A DNA stretch of 64,000 nt, from contig CAWFYV010000007.1 of assembly GCA_963820185.1 (NCBI GenBank), positions 248,001 to 312,000 of the forward strand, read 5' to 3'. Positions 48,436 to 57,430 of the stretch are shown here, piece after piece (position 1 is the first letter of the stretch; every line of letters starts with the position of its first letter). Made by a program: the position numbers and the translations under genes. The stretch is from Aquilonibacter sp963820185. Lineage in GTDB: Bacteria; Vulcanimicrobiota; Vulcanimicrobiia; Vulcanimicrobiales; Vulcanimicrobiaceae. The notes beneath the pieces were generated by a model that was not told the origin of the DNA, did not search any database, and saw nothing but the letters and a program-made list of their open reading frames with translations.

Positions 48436-49880
48436 GTGTAGCCGACTCCGACGTTGATGTTGCGGAAGCGCGCGGGCGACGCAGCCTGGGTGGTTCGACC
48501 GGTTTGCATCGGCTCACCCTTGCCGCAATTTGGCGTGCCCCAAGCATTCCACGAACGGGCGTCCGCAATTGCATCGCACGCGTTCCAGAACTGCGACGTC
48601 ATACCCGCGTACGTGGGGTTCTTTAGCATAGCTCCACGCTTGCCGTTCTTGATCTCCCAGCCGATTTGGCAGCCGAACTGAAAGTTCAAGCGCCGATCGT
48701 CGATAGACCATGAGCGATTGCTCTCCATATAAATACCTTCCTTGACCCCATCGAAGAGCGCGTCAAACGGGACGCTCCCGGGCAGTAGGTTGAGGTTGCA
48801 CATGCGGATCATCGGGACGAACTCCCAGCTCTGCGCGCGGACGCACGCATTGCTTTCGCGTCCGATCGCTCGTGCCGTGTCGTTGCTCATCTCGTAGCCA
48901 CGCAAGACGCCATCGCGCACGATATCGGAGAGCCCCGACTTTGTGCCCTCGTCGTCATACCCGCAGGTCGCCATGCCGAACGGCAAGGTATTGTCGATGA
49001 CGATAGTGACCAGCGGCGAGCCATACTTGAGCTTGTCGAGTTGATCGACTTCGAGGAAGCTCGTTCCGGAGAAGTTCGCTTCCCAACCCATCACGCGGTC
49101 GAGCTCGGCAGGATGGCCGCACGATTCGTGGATCTGAAGCGAGACTTGCGAACCGCCAAGAACGATGTCAAACGTGCCGCTCGGACACTGCGGTGCGGTG
49201 AGCAGCGCCGTTGCTTCTTCGCCGATGCGCTGCGCGTTTTCCGTAAGCGCGGCCTCCTCGACGATCTCCCACCCACCGCCTTTGTAGAGACCGACGTCAC
49301 CAGGATACGTGCGTGTCTGCACGTCGCCGTCGCCGACGGCCATCGCTTGTACGCCGCTGCCGGTTTGGAGGATGGTCTGTTCGATCGCCGAGCCGATCGT
49401 GCTGTAGAAGAATTTTTCGGTTCGCCATAGGTCGAGCCAAGCGCGCGCGACCGCGATGCGATCGCTAGCGTGTGCGAGTTTCTCGGCTTCGAGCAAGAGC
49501 GCGACGCGCGCGCCGAGCGGGACGTCTTGCGGATCGCGTTGGACCGGCGTTGTGAAGCGATCGACGTATGCGTGAAGCGGTGCCGCGCCAAAACGGTTGC
49601 GCGCCATCGATGCACTCGCACGCGCGATCGCCACGGCGCGGGCCGCGCAACGATCGATGCCGTCTTCGGAAAGATCGCTGCTCGCAGCGAAGCCCCATGC
49701 GCCGTCGACAAGCGCTCGCATGCCGTAGCCGGTATTGCGACCGTCGGCAAGCGAGGCGACGACCCCATTGCGTACCTCGATGCGTTCGCTACGCACGATC
49801 TCGAAGCGAATGTCCGCGTACTGGGCACCACGAACCGCCGCGGTATCAAACGCCCGGCGTGCCTGATCCTCGAACCCCAT
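48432..49880 (-). CDS. TldD-family metalloprotease
   Basis: 482 residues. The zinc motif is in LQIHESCGHPAELDR (HExxxH, 251-256). NVRNGVVASL-like and GYGMRALVDGAWGF stretches mark the TldD N-terminal domain, and NIN.GVGYT the end. The ATG at 49880 follows the usual family start; a GTG at 49931 would extend it by 17 residues into the palindromic element. It is the catalytic half of the pair with the TldE gene downstream. Confidence 0.88.
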   Translation of the reverse strand: MGFEDQARRAFDTAAVRGAQYADIRFEIVRSERIEVRNGVVASLADGRNTGYGMRALVDGAWGFAASSDLSEDGIDRCAARAVAIARASASMARNRFGAAPLHAYVDRFTTPVQRDPQDVPLGARVALLLEAEKLAHASDRIAVARAWLDLWRTEKFFYSTIGSAIEQTILQTGSGVQAMAVGDGDVQTRTYPGDVGLYKGGGWEIVEEAALTENAQRIGEEATALLTAPQCPSGTFDIVLGGSQVSLQIHESCGHPAELDRVMGWEANFSGTSFLEVDQLDKLKYGSPLVTIVIDNTLPFGMATCGYDDEGTKSGLSDIVRDGVLRGYEMSNDTARAIGRESNACVRAQSWEFVPMIRMCNLNLLPGSVPFDALFDGVKEGIYMESNRSWSIDDRRLNFQFGCQIGWEIKNGKRGAMLKNPTYAGMTSQFWNACDAIADARSWNAWGTPNCGKGEPMQTGRTTQAASPARFRNINVGVGYT

Positions 49881-49891
49881 GGGCCGGGTTA

Positions 49892-50170
49892 AGGAGCCTT
49901 TGAAGGAGTCAGCGTATCGATCGTTTGCCACGCAATGGCAGCAGATGCGAGACGACCGCGAGGGAGCATACCCTTAGCGGTCTGTGACCGAGCGGACAAC
50001 GAAGCACATGCTGGCATTGCGTGCAAACCCATAGGGCAAGGGCATTTTTTCGATGCGACTCTTCGTCCCTGCGTCGGTCACGATGCGCCGCGGCATCGCT
50101 CCCTCCTCGCTCCTCAACTCGCATCGAAAATGCTCTTGCGATCGACACGGTGACTCCTTCAAAGGCTCCT
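49892..50170. repeat. 279-bp nested palindromic element
   Basis: It is bounded by a perfect 20-bp inverted repeat: AGGAGCCTTTGAAGGAGTCA (49892-49911) and its complement (50151-50170). Imperfect pairing extends inward (CGTATCGATCG against CGTGTCGATCG). Inside, 50037-50058 (GCAAGGGCATTTTTTCGATG onward) pairs with 50119-50140. It fills the gap between the tldD start and the NAGPA stop; the right end includes the NAGPA stop codon. A reading frame on the minus strand (50162-49974, 62 codons) is open but I do not trust it. No transposase or target-site duplication is seen. Confidence 0.65.
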
Positions 50171-52250
50171 AGGGTCGATCTCGCTGGGTGCCTGCCACGA
50201 CTGCGCGCAGATTCTTGACGAGGATTCGGCCGCTAAGCGTCGTCGAGGCGTTCGCACCGATTACATAGATGCCGACCAGGCGTGCGGGTTGTGCAAGGCC
50301 TTGCGGCAGATGAACGACAACGCTGCGCCAGCCGGCATGATTGAGCGGCCCGACGGAGAGCAGCACTTCCTCATTGATTGCGTTTCGTAGCGCAAGCTTG
50401 AGCAGCGCGCCTTGGCCGTCGTCGTTTACCTCGAACGCAACGGCGACGCTGCGCGCCGGCAGGGGCACCTCGGTCAGCAAATAGGCCGCGCGCTCGACGT
50501 CATTGAGTGCGTAGTTCAGCTCCATGCAGCCCAAACACGTAGCGCTCTCACTCGCGCTACCTTCGCCGCCACGCGGAACGGTCATGAAACCTGGTTCCGA
50601 GATGAGCCTGACGTCGTGAAAGCCGACCGTAACATGCGCACTTGCCAGATGTTCCCCGAGCAAGAGCGAGACGAGTGCATCTGCGCTTCCCACCGAAAGC
50701 GTCCCGGTTGCGTCGATCGATCCCCCTTGTGCACGCCACGGCAATTGCGCCGGTAATGCAATTGCGTAGCCTTGCGCATCAAATGCGCGCGCCTCGAGAT
50801 TCAGCCGGCCGCCCTGCACAACGCTCGGATCCTGTGGAAGGATCGCCATGCGTGTGGGATCGTCATAGACGTGGACCGGTAGACGCAGCACAAGTGTGCC
50901 CTCGCGTGCGACGAGCGAGCCATCGCCGGCATGCGATGCGGTAAAGATGCCCTTTGTGTACGTGCCCAATGCCGCCGGTTCGACGCGAACGCTTACCGGC
51001 GTGTCGCTCGGCACCACGTGTTCATTTGTGTCGGTCGCCGCGAAGTGTACCGCAACCGTCGCGCCGGGTAGCGCGCGCACGGCAAGCGGTTGCGCGACAA
51101 GTTGCGCGGGCGCGCCGACCGGTGCCGTATCGTACACGAAGATGCCGTTGGCAACTTTGCGTTCGCGTCCGTCGGAGGGCACGCTCGCGAGCGTCGCGCC
51201 GCCTTCACCGGGTGCGCGCACGGCGACCTCCGACGATCCACCACCGTCGAACGCCATGCCCCGCGCGGCGCCGAACGCGCGCATCAACGCAGAAAACTCG
51301 GCGCGCGTAATGCCGACGGAAAGTTCGGGCTGCCGTCCGTCCACTTCGAGCAGATAGAGCGTTCCGTCAGCGCCGATCGCCGCACCGCTGCACGGAATCC
51401 GCTGCGCATATTCACCACCGTTTGGGCCGTCGGGATCGTCGGTCCACGCACCGTTGTCGAGAATCAGCGGGCCGCCGCCCACCGCTGCTAGCACATCAGC
51501 GAGCGGAATGGGCGTGAGGTCGCCGCTGACGGCGATGGCGTCGCCGGCGTTCGGTACGCCGGTGCGCGCATACGCGTCCAGGCCGATGGCAAGATAGTAT
51601 CCCGGGGGCTGTGCGGCGGTGTTGTCGACGACGCTGCTCACGCGGTACGTTGCAAACGGCGGTGTACCAGTGGTTGGAGCGAGCGCGACGAGCGTCAGGT
51701 CATTTGCCGGCGCGACCGCGCCGAAGGCAGGCGTCAGCAACGTCGTACCACGTCCGGGCTCCGCATTAAGTGCATCGAGTGCGACGCTGCGATCGGCGAG
51801 TTGCACGGTACCCACGAGGCCGGCTTCGAGAATCTGCGGCGGCCCGGTGCGCGGAATCACGAGCGCATACCGTTTGCGCGGCGAACGCATCAGGGCGCCG
51901 TCACGCACGACGATGTTGGTCGGGCGGTTGGTTCTGCCGATGTCAAAGTAATCCGCATTGATCCCGGCGACGGCGCCGGTACGCGCCGCCATCGATGAGA
52001 TCGTTTCGCCGCTCGAGGCGAGCGCGTCATCGGCAAGCACGCTGTTAAATTGAATATTGGAAGCATGCGGGGCGACGGCGATTGCCCGCACGACGATCGG
52101 GCCCGCGCTGGTGAGCAGGTCGTATTCCCCGTACTCGACGCCGGGCGCGATCGGTTCAATGATTGGTGCGTCACTTGTAATGTGCGGAAACGGCGCAGCG
52201 ACTTCGAGGCGCGCCGGCAAGATCGCCGCGAGCAAGGCGGCAAGGATCAT
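50169..52250 (-). CDS. Phosphodiester glycosidase family (NAGPA-domain) secreted protein
   Basis: 693 residues with a short signal sequence (ILAALLAAILPARLEVAAP). Residues ~40-380 are a NAGPA domain: AVAGINADYFD, VGGGPLILDNG, LLEVDGRQPELSVGITR and RGMAFDGGGSSEVAV. These are found in phosphodiester glycosidases that remove N-acetylglucosamine. Beyond it lie beta-sandwich regions with a final concanavalin-like or adhesive domain (~540-693) that has a Cys pair (ESATCLGCME). Coupled to the propeller gene (ATGA). Probably acts on wall or exopolysaccharide substrates outside the cell. Confidence 0.8.
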   Translation of the reverse strand: MILAALLAAILPARLEVAAPFPHITSDAPIIEPIAPGVEYGEYDLLTSAGPIVVRAIAVAPHASNIQFNSVLADDALASSGETISSMAARTGAVAGINADYFDIGRTNRPTNIVVRDGALMRSPRKRYALVIPRTGPPQILEAGLVGTVQLADRSVALDALNAEPGRGTTLLTPAFGAVAPANDLTLVALAPTTGTPPFATYRVSSVVDNTAAQPPGYYLAIGLDAYARTGVPNAGDAIAVSGDLTPIPLADVLAAVGGGPLILDNGAWTDDPDGPNGGEYAQRIPCSGAAIGADGTLYLLEVDGRQPELSVGITRAEFSALMRAFGAARGMAFDGGGSSEVAVRAPGEGGATLASVPSDGRERKVANGIFVYDTAPVGAPAQLVAQPLAVRALPGATVAVHFAATDTNEHVVPSDTPVSVRVEPAALGTYTKGIFTASHAGDGSLVAREGTLVLRLPVHVYDDPTRMAILPQDPSVVQGGRLNLEARAFDAQGYAIALPAQLPWRAQGGSIDATGTLSVGSADALVSLLLGEHLASAHVTVGFHDVRLISEPGFMTVPRGGEGSASESATCLGCMELNYALNDVERAAYLLTEVPLPARSVAVAFEVNDDGQGALLKLALRNAINEEVLLSVGPLNHAGWRSVVVHLPQGLAQPARLVGIYVIGANASTTLSGRILVKNLRAVVAGTQRDRP

Positions 52251-53434
52251 GAGTTACGACCGTGCCAGATTGCGACAGACAGCGGATAGCCTCCGGTTGC
52301 AAAGGGTGCGCCGGCGATGCGCTGCAGGGTTGCCGCGTCGAAGACGTCGACCTGGTCGCTGCGCGTGCAAGGAATCCATAGCAGCCCGCGATCGAGCGTG
52401 GGCTTCCAAGGCGTGTCGCAGGTCTGCAGCGGCGTATGCGTAGCGCGCAAGGTGCGCGCGTCGAGCACGTAGACGCCGTTGGTATCCTCGTCGGTCACGT
52501 AGAGGCGATTGCGCGCCGGATCCGCCACGATGCCGATTGGAAACGCAAGGCGCGCGCTGCGCGCGACGATGCGCCCGTCGTTCGTGTTGACTGCGACGAC
52601 GCTCCCTGCCGCAGCAAATGGAGATTGAAGGCTCTGGTTCGAGACGGCGTAGAGACGGGCGCCGTCGCTCGAGAGCGCGAGTGAAAAGACCCGATCGACG
52701 ACGTGCAGCCGCCGCAGTTCGACCATACTCTTGGCGTCGACGACCGAAACGGTTCCGTCGTTGACGTTCGCTACATAGACGCGCTCGCGTGCCGGATCGA
52801 TCGCAAGGCCTTCCGCGGTGAGCCCAAGTACGCGATGCGAAACGTTGCCGGCGATGTCGATGCGAGTAAGTGCGCCGGCGCCATCGATGTCACGATTGGT
52901 GACAAAAAGCGCCCCAGTGCCCGGATCGAACGCAAGCTCGTCGCAGAATGGGACGTTTTCGTAGTGAGAAATTTGCCATGGCTCGAGCGTTGCGATCGTT
53001 GCATTCGTGCCGTCGGTTGCGGCTGAGGCGAGCCGGCCATGTGGATCGATCGCAACATCGCCAGGCGCGCCGCCGATCCCGAGCTCTGCTCGCGCCGTAA
53101 ACGGCGCTCGTGCGTCGTGCAGGATGATCCCGTCGTCGTAGCTTGCGACCGCGATAAATGCTTGCGCGGGATCCGGCGCAGGTGCGGTGGTGAACGTGCG
53201 TGCGGCAAGCCCGTGTGGTCCTGCAGCGATCATCGTGCTTTCGCCTTTGTGTGGACCGCTGACGATGTCGCGATAGGGCGCGCTGAATCCGTAGACACCG
53301 GTCGGCAGCACACTGCCCGGAAGGTACGGGAGCGTTCCCCCCGCGATTGCGCCGGCGGCACGGTGTACCGGAATGGAACGCGGCATGGCGGCGAGCGCAA
53401 GTATGAGCAGAACGAGCGCAAAACGGCGGCTCAA
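52247..53434 (-). CDS. Secreted YncE/YVTN-like beta-propeller
   Basis: About 395 residues from a TTG that overlaps the upstream stop (TTGA). Signal sequence (RFALVLLILALAAMPRS). The repeats LAIDPARERVYVANVNDGTV, LFVTNRDIDGAGALTRID and GIVADPARNRLYVTDEDTN are YVTN-type propeller blades. It sits between the NAGPA and DUF4337-like genes and is coupled on both sides. Binding target unknown. Confidence 0.8.
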   Translation of the reverse strand: MSRRFALVLLILALAAMPRSIPVHRAAGAIAGGTLPYLPGSVLPTGVYGFSAPYRDIVSGPHKGESTMIAAGPHGLAARTFTTAPAPDPAQAFIAVASYDDGIILHDARAPFTARAELGIGGAPGDVAIDPHGRLASAATDGTNATIATLEPWQISHYENVPFCDELAFDPGTGALFVTNRDIDGAGALTRIDIAGNVSHRVLGLTAEGLAIDPARERVYVANVNDGTVSVVDAKSMVELRRLHVVDRVFSLALSSDGARLYAVSNQSLQSPFAAAGSVVAVNTNDGRIVARSARLAFPIGIVADPARNRLYVTDEDTNGVYVLDARTLRATHTPLQTCDTPWKPTLDRGLLWIPCTRSDQVDVFDAATLQRIAGAPFATGGYPLSVAIWHGRNS

Positions 53435-53928
53435 TGTGCTTGGAAGAATCCGATGATCCCGATGACGATGCCAGCGGCACACATGGCGGCGGCAAACACC
53501 AACGTGATACGCGTGCCGGTCAGAGCGGCGATCGATGCAAATGCGATCGAGATTTCGAAGAGCGTGGTCGCGACCTCGAGCGTTTCGAATGATGTCAACA
53601 GCGAAACAGCGCGATCTTGGAGGCCTTCGGCTTCGTTCTCGTAGGATTTTGCTTGGTTGTAGATCCCGATCGAGGTGCGTTCCTCTTCGGCTATGGCGCT
53701 GGGCTTATTCATCAGCTGGTAGATCGTCACACGCAGCTGCGTGGTCTCGTAGTGGTTATACTGATCCGTCGCTTTGGCCGTGAGGAGCACCGCTTGGTTG
53801 CGTAACGCAAGCGCTTGAATCGAACGATGGTGCGAATACAGCGTCCCGAGCGCCGCGAGCACTGCGACCATCGCAGTAAAGAACGGAACGAGCCGGGCGT
53901 GAAGCGGGAGTGCGATCGGGCCTCTCAC
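53431..53928 (-). CDS. Membrane protein similar to DUF4337
   Basis: 165 residues, GTG start overlapping the nitrilase stop (GTGA). An N-terminal helix (LVPFFTAMVAVLAALGTLY), a charged soluble middle (NQAVLLTAKATDQYNHYE; long helix) and two C-terminal helices (TLFEISIAFASIAALTG, LVFAAAMCAAGIVIGIIGFF). That layout and the Ala/Gln-rich ...KATDQYNHY segment fit DUF4337, whose function is unknown. A longer reading upstream runs inside the nitrilase gene and is noise. Confidence 0.7.
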   Translation of the reverse strand: MRGPIALPLHARLVPFFTAMVAVLAALGTLYSHHRSIQALALRNQAVLLTAKATDQYNHYETTQLRVTIYQLMNKPSAIAEEERTSIGIYNQAKSYENEAEGLQDRAVSLLTSFETLEVATTLFEISIAFASIAALTGTRITLVFAAAMCAAGIVIGIIGFFQAH

Positions 53929-55220
53929 ATCGCGCTCGTTTCGCGCTCGGTGAGCGATTGCACGAGCGCAACGCCGGCTGCGACGTCGGTCCCCGGTGCG
54001 ACGAGCGTTTGCGCCGTGCGCTGCGGGTCGAGCGCGAAACTTGCAATGTCGAAATCGTCGAACGTTCCGGCGATTACCGCACCGTCGGGATCGACCGCGT
54101 ACGCGCGACGCGCCGGTCGATCGAAGACGATCACGTACATGCGCAGCTCGGCAGCGCGAGCGCGAGCGATGCGCTCGAGCCACGGATGCGAAGCCGGCGC
54201 ATCCAGTACCGCAACACGGTACCCGGCCAAGCGATACGCCACGAGCACGCCGGGGTCGAATGCCTCGGTCGCACCGAGCCGTATCGCCGGAATCGTTTGG
54301 GCGAGGGCCGCGAAATCGTCGTCGCCGTGTGCCGCAAGTGCAAAGTCGTTCTCGAGAATCCCAAGCCGCTCGCCGATATCGGCGGGCAGGCTCGAGTTGT
54401 CGATCGCTAGACGTAACGGCGGTCCGGGTTGTGACGTACGCCCCGGCGGATTGGGCAACGCCGACCGATAGGGTGCGGGTGCGCGAAGCTCGAGCTGCGC
54501 GCTGAGCAGCTCCTCGTCCGTTTGCGACGCTAAGGCAACGACGTCACCGGCTGCGCTTACGATCTGTGATTTCCCGCAATACGCTACCATGTTCCGTTCA
54601 ACGCCACACTTGTTGGCTGCGATAAACGGGACACCGTTCTCGAAGGCGCGGATCGCTCCGAGCAGATCGGCCTGCAGGTTCTCGAGCACGTGCGGATCGC
54701 GTCCGGACGTTACCCACGCGGTTGGCATCACCAGGAGCTCTGCGCCGCGGTCGACGAGTGCGCGAGCGATGCCGGGCATCCGGCCGTCGGCGCAAATGAG
54801 AACGCCAAGTTTTCCGAGCGACGTCTGGACTGGCGCGATCGCCGCTCCCGGTGCAAACCACTGCCGGTCGAAGTGCCACAGGAAGAGCTTCTCGGCGGAG
54901 CCCGCCGGGCTGCCGTCGCGATCGATGACGATCGCGCTATTATAAAGCGCCGCGCCGCGACGAACCGCGGCGCCGGCGACGATCGCACACCCGGTAGTGC
55001 GCGCGATGCGCGCGAGCTCCGCGCTTACATTGGCAACCAAGCGTTCGTCGACGGAAGCATCGCCGAGTACATATGCCGGAAACGTGCCCTCGGGAAGCAC
55101 GAGGAGATCGTGCTCACACGCGGCGCGTTCGATGCGCTCAAAGAGCGAATCGCGCAGGCGCTCGTAGTCGTCGCGGTCGTGCGCGCGTAGCTGCAGCGCG
55201 GCGAGGCGAATCATCGGCAT
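53925..55220 (-). CDS. Carbon-nitrogen hydrolase with a degenerate second nitrilase-like half
   Basis: 431 residues. The first ~255 form a nitrilase-superfamily amidohydrolase with Glu44 (VLPEGTFPA), Lys111 (AEKLFLWHF) and Cys143 (VLICADGRMPG). The remaining ~165 residues resemble another, shortened copy (ILENDFALAAHG, ELRMYVIVFDRPARRAYAV, AGTFDDFDIASFALDP) without a catalytic Cys. Substrate unknown: such enzymes hydrolyse amides, nitriles or N-carbamoyl groups. First gene of the coupled run to NAGPA. Confidence 0.82.
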   Translation of the reverse strand: MPMIRLAALQLRAHDRDDYERLRDSLFERIERAACEHDLLVLPEGTFPAYVLGDASVDERLVANVSAELARIARTTGCAIVAGAAVRRGAALYNSAIVIDRDGSPAGSAEKLFLWHFDRQWFAPGAAIAPVQTSLGKLGVLICADGRMPGIARALVDRGAELLVMPTAWVTSGRDPHVLENLQADLLGAIRAFENGVPFIAANKCGVERNMVAYCGKSQIVSAAGDVVALASQTDEELLSAQLELRAPAPYRSALPNPPGRTSQPGPPLRLAIDNSSLPADIGERLGILENDFALAAHGDDDFAALAQTIPAIRLGATEAFDPGVLVAYRLAGYRVAVLDAPASHPWLERIARARAAELRMYVIVFDRPARRAYAVDPDGAVIAGTFDDFDIASFALDPQRTAQTLVAPGTDVAAGVALVQSLTERETSAM

Positions 55221-55318
55221 CGGGAGGCTGTTCTACGCGGGAGCCGCTCCTGGCCTTGCGAAACCTTTGCCGCGATGACGCTATGCCGCCCGCGGCATCG
55301 CTGTAAGGAGAAGACTTC

Positions 55319-56017
55319 GTGAACCGTAGCCCATTGTTTCTGAGCGCCGCGTTTGTCGCACTCGCCGCTGCGCTTGGGGTCGCCACGCTCGCCGCAACGC
55401 CCAAACCGTCGGCGACGGCGCCCCCGAAGGACGCCTGCGCGAGCAAGACGAGCAAATACGCCCACCAGGAGTGTGAGAACTATATCCATGCAGCGCCCGG
55501 CGACGAGTACTTCGGCCGCATGAAGATGAGCTTTCTCGGTATCAACAATACCTTCCATGACGAGACGATTCGTGCGGGCGATTACACGACCGACTCAGCG
55601 ATCATCAACAAAGTCACATTCGCCGATGAAGCGCTCCGAGATTGGAGCCATAGATATCCCGGCGATCCACAGCTCGCGCGTAGTTACTTTCTCGCGATCG
55701 TGATGTACAAGAAGATCTACACGGTTGATGGGCAGCGTAAGGCGTGGACCTATATGCACATACTCACGCAGCGATTCCCGACGACGTACTTCGGCAAACT
55801 CGAGAAGGCTGACATCGCAAAGGGTTTTACCATGCACTACTTTGCCGACCCGCTGCCATGTCCAACGCCGCTGCCCTCGGGTGTGAGCGGCACGTCGATG
55901 ACGGTTATTTCGTATGCGACGCCGGCCGAGACGCCGACACCGTCGCCGGGTCAGCCGGCCATTCAAATCATCACGCCGCCGTGCATCCAACCCTCACCCG
56001 TTCCGACGTCGACCTAA
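55319..56017 (+). CDS. Secreted protein with Pro/Thr tail
   Basis: 232 residues, GTG start after an AAGGAG site. Signal peptide (LFLSAAFVALAAALGVATLA). Mature part: a Cys-containing helical domain (ACASKTSKYAHQECENYIHA; DEALRDWSHRYPGDPQLARS), then a Cys/Pro-rich tail (CPTPLPSG, PTPSPGQPAIQIITPPC). It resembles TPR-like repeats in the middle (YFLAIVMYKK). Function not known. The transcript ends at the terminator at 56045. Confidence 0.6.
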   Translation: MNRSPLFLSAAFVALAAALGVATLAATPKPSATAPPKDACASKTSKYAHQECENYIHAAPGDEYFGRMKMSFLGINNTFHDETIRAGDYTTDSAIINKVTFADEALRDWSHRYPGDPQLARSYFLAIVMYKKIYTVDGQRKAWTYMHILTQRFPTTYFGKLEKADIAKGFTMHYFADPLPCPTPLPSGVSGTSMTVISYATPAETPTPSPGQPAIQIITPPCIQPSPVPTST

Positions 56018-56044
56018 ATCGCGAATAGCACTAACAAGAAAGAG

Positions 56045-56077
56045 AAGAGCCTCCGATTTCTCAGAGGCTCTTTTCTT
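56045..56077. terminator. Bidirectional rho-independent terminator
   Basis: Stem AAGAGCCTC (56045-56053) with GAGGCTCTT (56064-56072), 9 pairs and a 10-nt loop, then TTCTT on the plus strand and AAG-rich (T-rich on the other strand) before. It lies between two convergent genes and can serve both. Confidence 0.8.
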
Positions 56078-56082
56078 GTGTT

Positions 56083-56099
56083 ACCCACACGTTGTGGGT
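56083..56099. terminator. Small hairpin at the end of the stalk-domain gene
   Basis: ACCCACA (56083-56089) pairs perfectly with TGTGGGT (56093-56099) around a 3-nt loop, immediately after the stop of the minus-strand gene. Without a T-run of its own it may stabilise the mRNA end or form part of the adjacent terminator. Confidence 0.4.
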
Positions 56100-56101
56100 G
56101 A

Positions 56102-57430
56102 CTAGGGTATCTTGAGACCGATTCCGATATACGGTCCGAAGTTGGACGCGTTGCCCGGAGCATTGGTCTTGTTGTGCAGTGACTCGCCGACGGCGCCGCC
56201 TTCAAAGAAGAGCGGGCTGTGATTCAACGAGTAGACAACACCAAGTTCGCCCTCGAGGATGTTGTACGAGAGCTGGTACGCATTGCCCGACGGATCCGTG
56301 AAGTTGCCCTTCACGTTGCCGTAGTACCACACGTTTCCGTAGATGGAGAACGCGCGATCGAGATCCGGGAGCTTCTCAAGTCCGAATCCGATGTTTGACA
56401 TGCGCGGATAACCCACGTTGTTCGAGCGCCAGAGATACCCGATGCCGATGTAGATACGCGGCTGGAATATTCTGAGGCCCAGACGTGTCTGGAGTTCATA
56501 GCTGCTCACCGACATCGCTGGAACGGCCGTCGAGCCGATTCCGCCGATTGTCGTCACGTAGCAGTTCGCCCCAGGCGCACCGCTGCTGTTGAAGTTGCAG
56601 TTATGCGGGTAGTTGAGTTGTTCGTAGTTGCCTTCGAGCATCCACGGCAATCCGAACGCATCGAACTCGGCGGCTCCGTGAATTCTCCACGAGAACCCAT
56701 TTGCCGTGTTGCCGCTTGCCGAATTGCCCGGGCTGAACTCGTCGTAGACCTTTTGCGATAGCAGGTAATCACCCGCGACGTAAAGGTCGTGGTACGGCGT
56801 TGCAACCGGTGCCGGGGTTGGCGTGGGCGGCGGCGGAGCCGGCGTTGGCGGCACAGGCGTGGGTGTCGGCGGCGGCGTCGGCGGGATGTACCGCACGACG
56901 ACGAGCTGTTTGTCGGGCACCCACTGAACGTATGCCCCCATGCCTTCCGAGATCACGCGCACGGGAACGAGCACGTGGCCTTGGTACATGATCGGCGGCA
57001 CGTCCAGCGGACGCGACTCGCCGTTGATGACGACTTCCGGTTTACCGACCGTGACCTTCACGTCGGCGCCGGGTTTGCTAACGTCCACCGTCTTGCTACT
57101 CGCATCGTACGATACGGTCGCACCCATTTGCTCGAACATCGATCGAAGCGGGATGAGCACGGTGCCCCCGCGCACGAGCGCGGCGAGCACGCGGCCCTGC
57201 TTGAGGACGTCGGGCTTGGCGTAGACGTGGTGGTCGTTGAAGAGAATCGGGATCTGCCCCGACGGCGGGGAACCGAAGTTCGCCGGCGGAGCCGAGGTGC
57301 CGCCCATGCCCTGCGCAACCGCGTTGGTTCCTATGTTTCCATGCGGTGCGGAGGTGGGGGCGGCGACCGCATTAAGTCCGAATCCGGCTGCTAACAGCGC
57401 GGCGAGGACTCCGGTGCTCAGTCGCTTCAA
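56102..57430 (-). CDS. Stalk-domain (copper amine oxidase N-like) protein with C-terminal beta-barrel
   Basis: 442 residues, TTG start after AGGAGG. Signal peptide (LSTGVLAALLAAGFGLNAVA). Residues ~60-190 are a stalk domain pair (LIPLRSMFEQMGATVSYD, VLVPVRVISEGMGAYVQW), usually wall-binding. A Pro/Thr-rich hinge (TPPPTPTPVPPTPAPPPP) follows. The last ~210 residues are beta-rich, ending in Pro (YIGIGLKIP) and probably form an outer-membrane barrel (LEGNYEQLNYPHN, FQPRIYIGIGYLW). It would join wall and outer membrane. A structured 5' leader precedes it. Confidence 0.78.
   Translation of the reverse strand: MKRLSTGVLAALLAAGFGLNAVAAPTSAPHGNIGTNAVAQGMGGTSAPPANFGSPPSGQIPILFNDHHVYAKPDVLKQGRVLAALVRGGTVLIPLRSMFEQMGATVSYDASSKTVDVSKPGADVKVTVGKPEVVINGESRPLDVPPIMYQGHVLVPVRVISEGMGAYVQWVPDKQLVVVRYIPPTPPPTPTPVPPTPAPPPPTPTPAPVATPYHDLYVAGDYLLSQKVYDEFSPGNSASGNTANGFSWRIHGAAEFDAFGLPWMLEGNYEQLNYPHNCNFNSSGAPGANCYVTTIGGIGSTAVPAMSVSSYELQTRLGLRIFQPRIYIGIGYLWRSNNVGYPRMSNIGFGLEKLPDLDRAFSIYGNVWYYGNVKGNFTDPSGNAYQLSYNILEGELGVVYSLNHSPLFFEGGAVGESLHNKTNAPGNASNFGPYIGIGLKIP

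Noticed and set aside
49974..50162. 62-codon open frame inside the palindromic element
   Set aside because: No ribosome-binding site and no recognisable motif; it may be chance within a repeat. Kept as part of the element.
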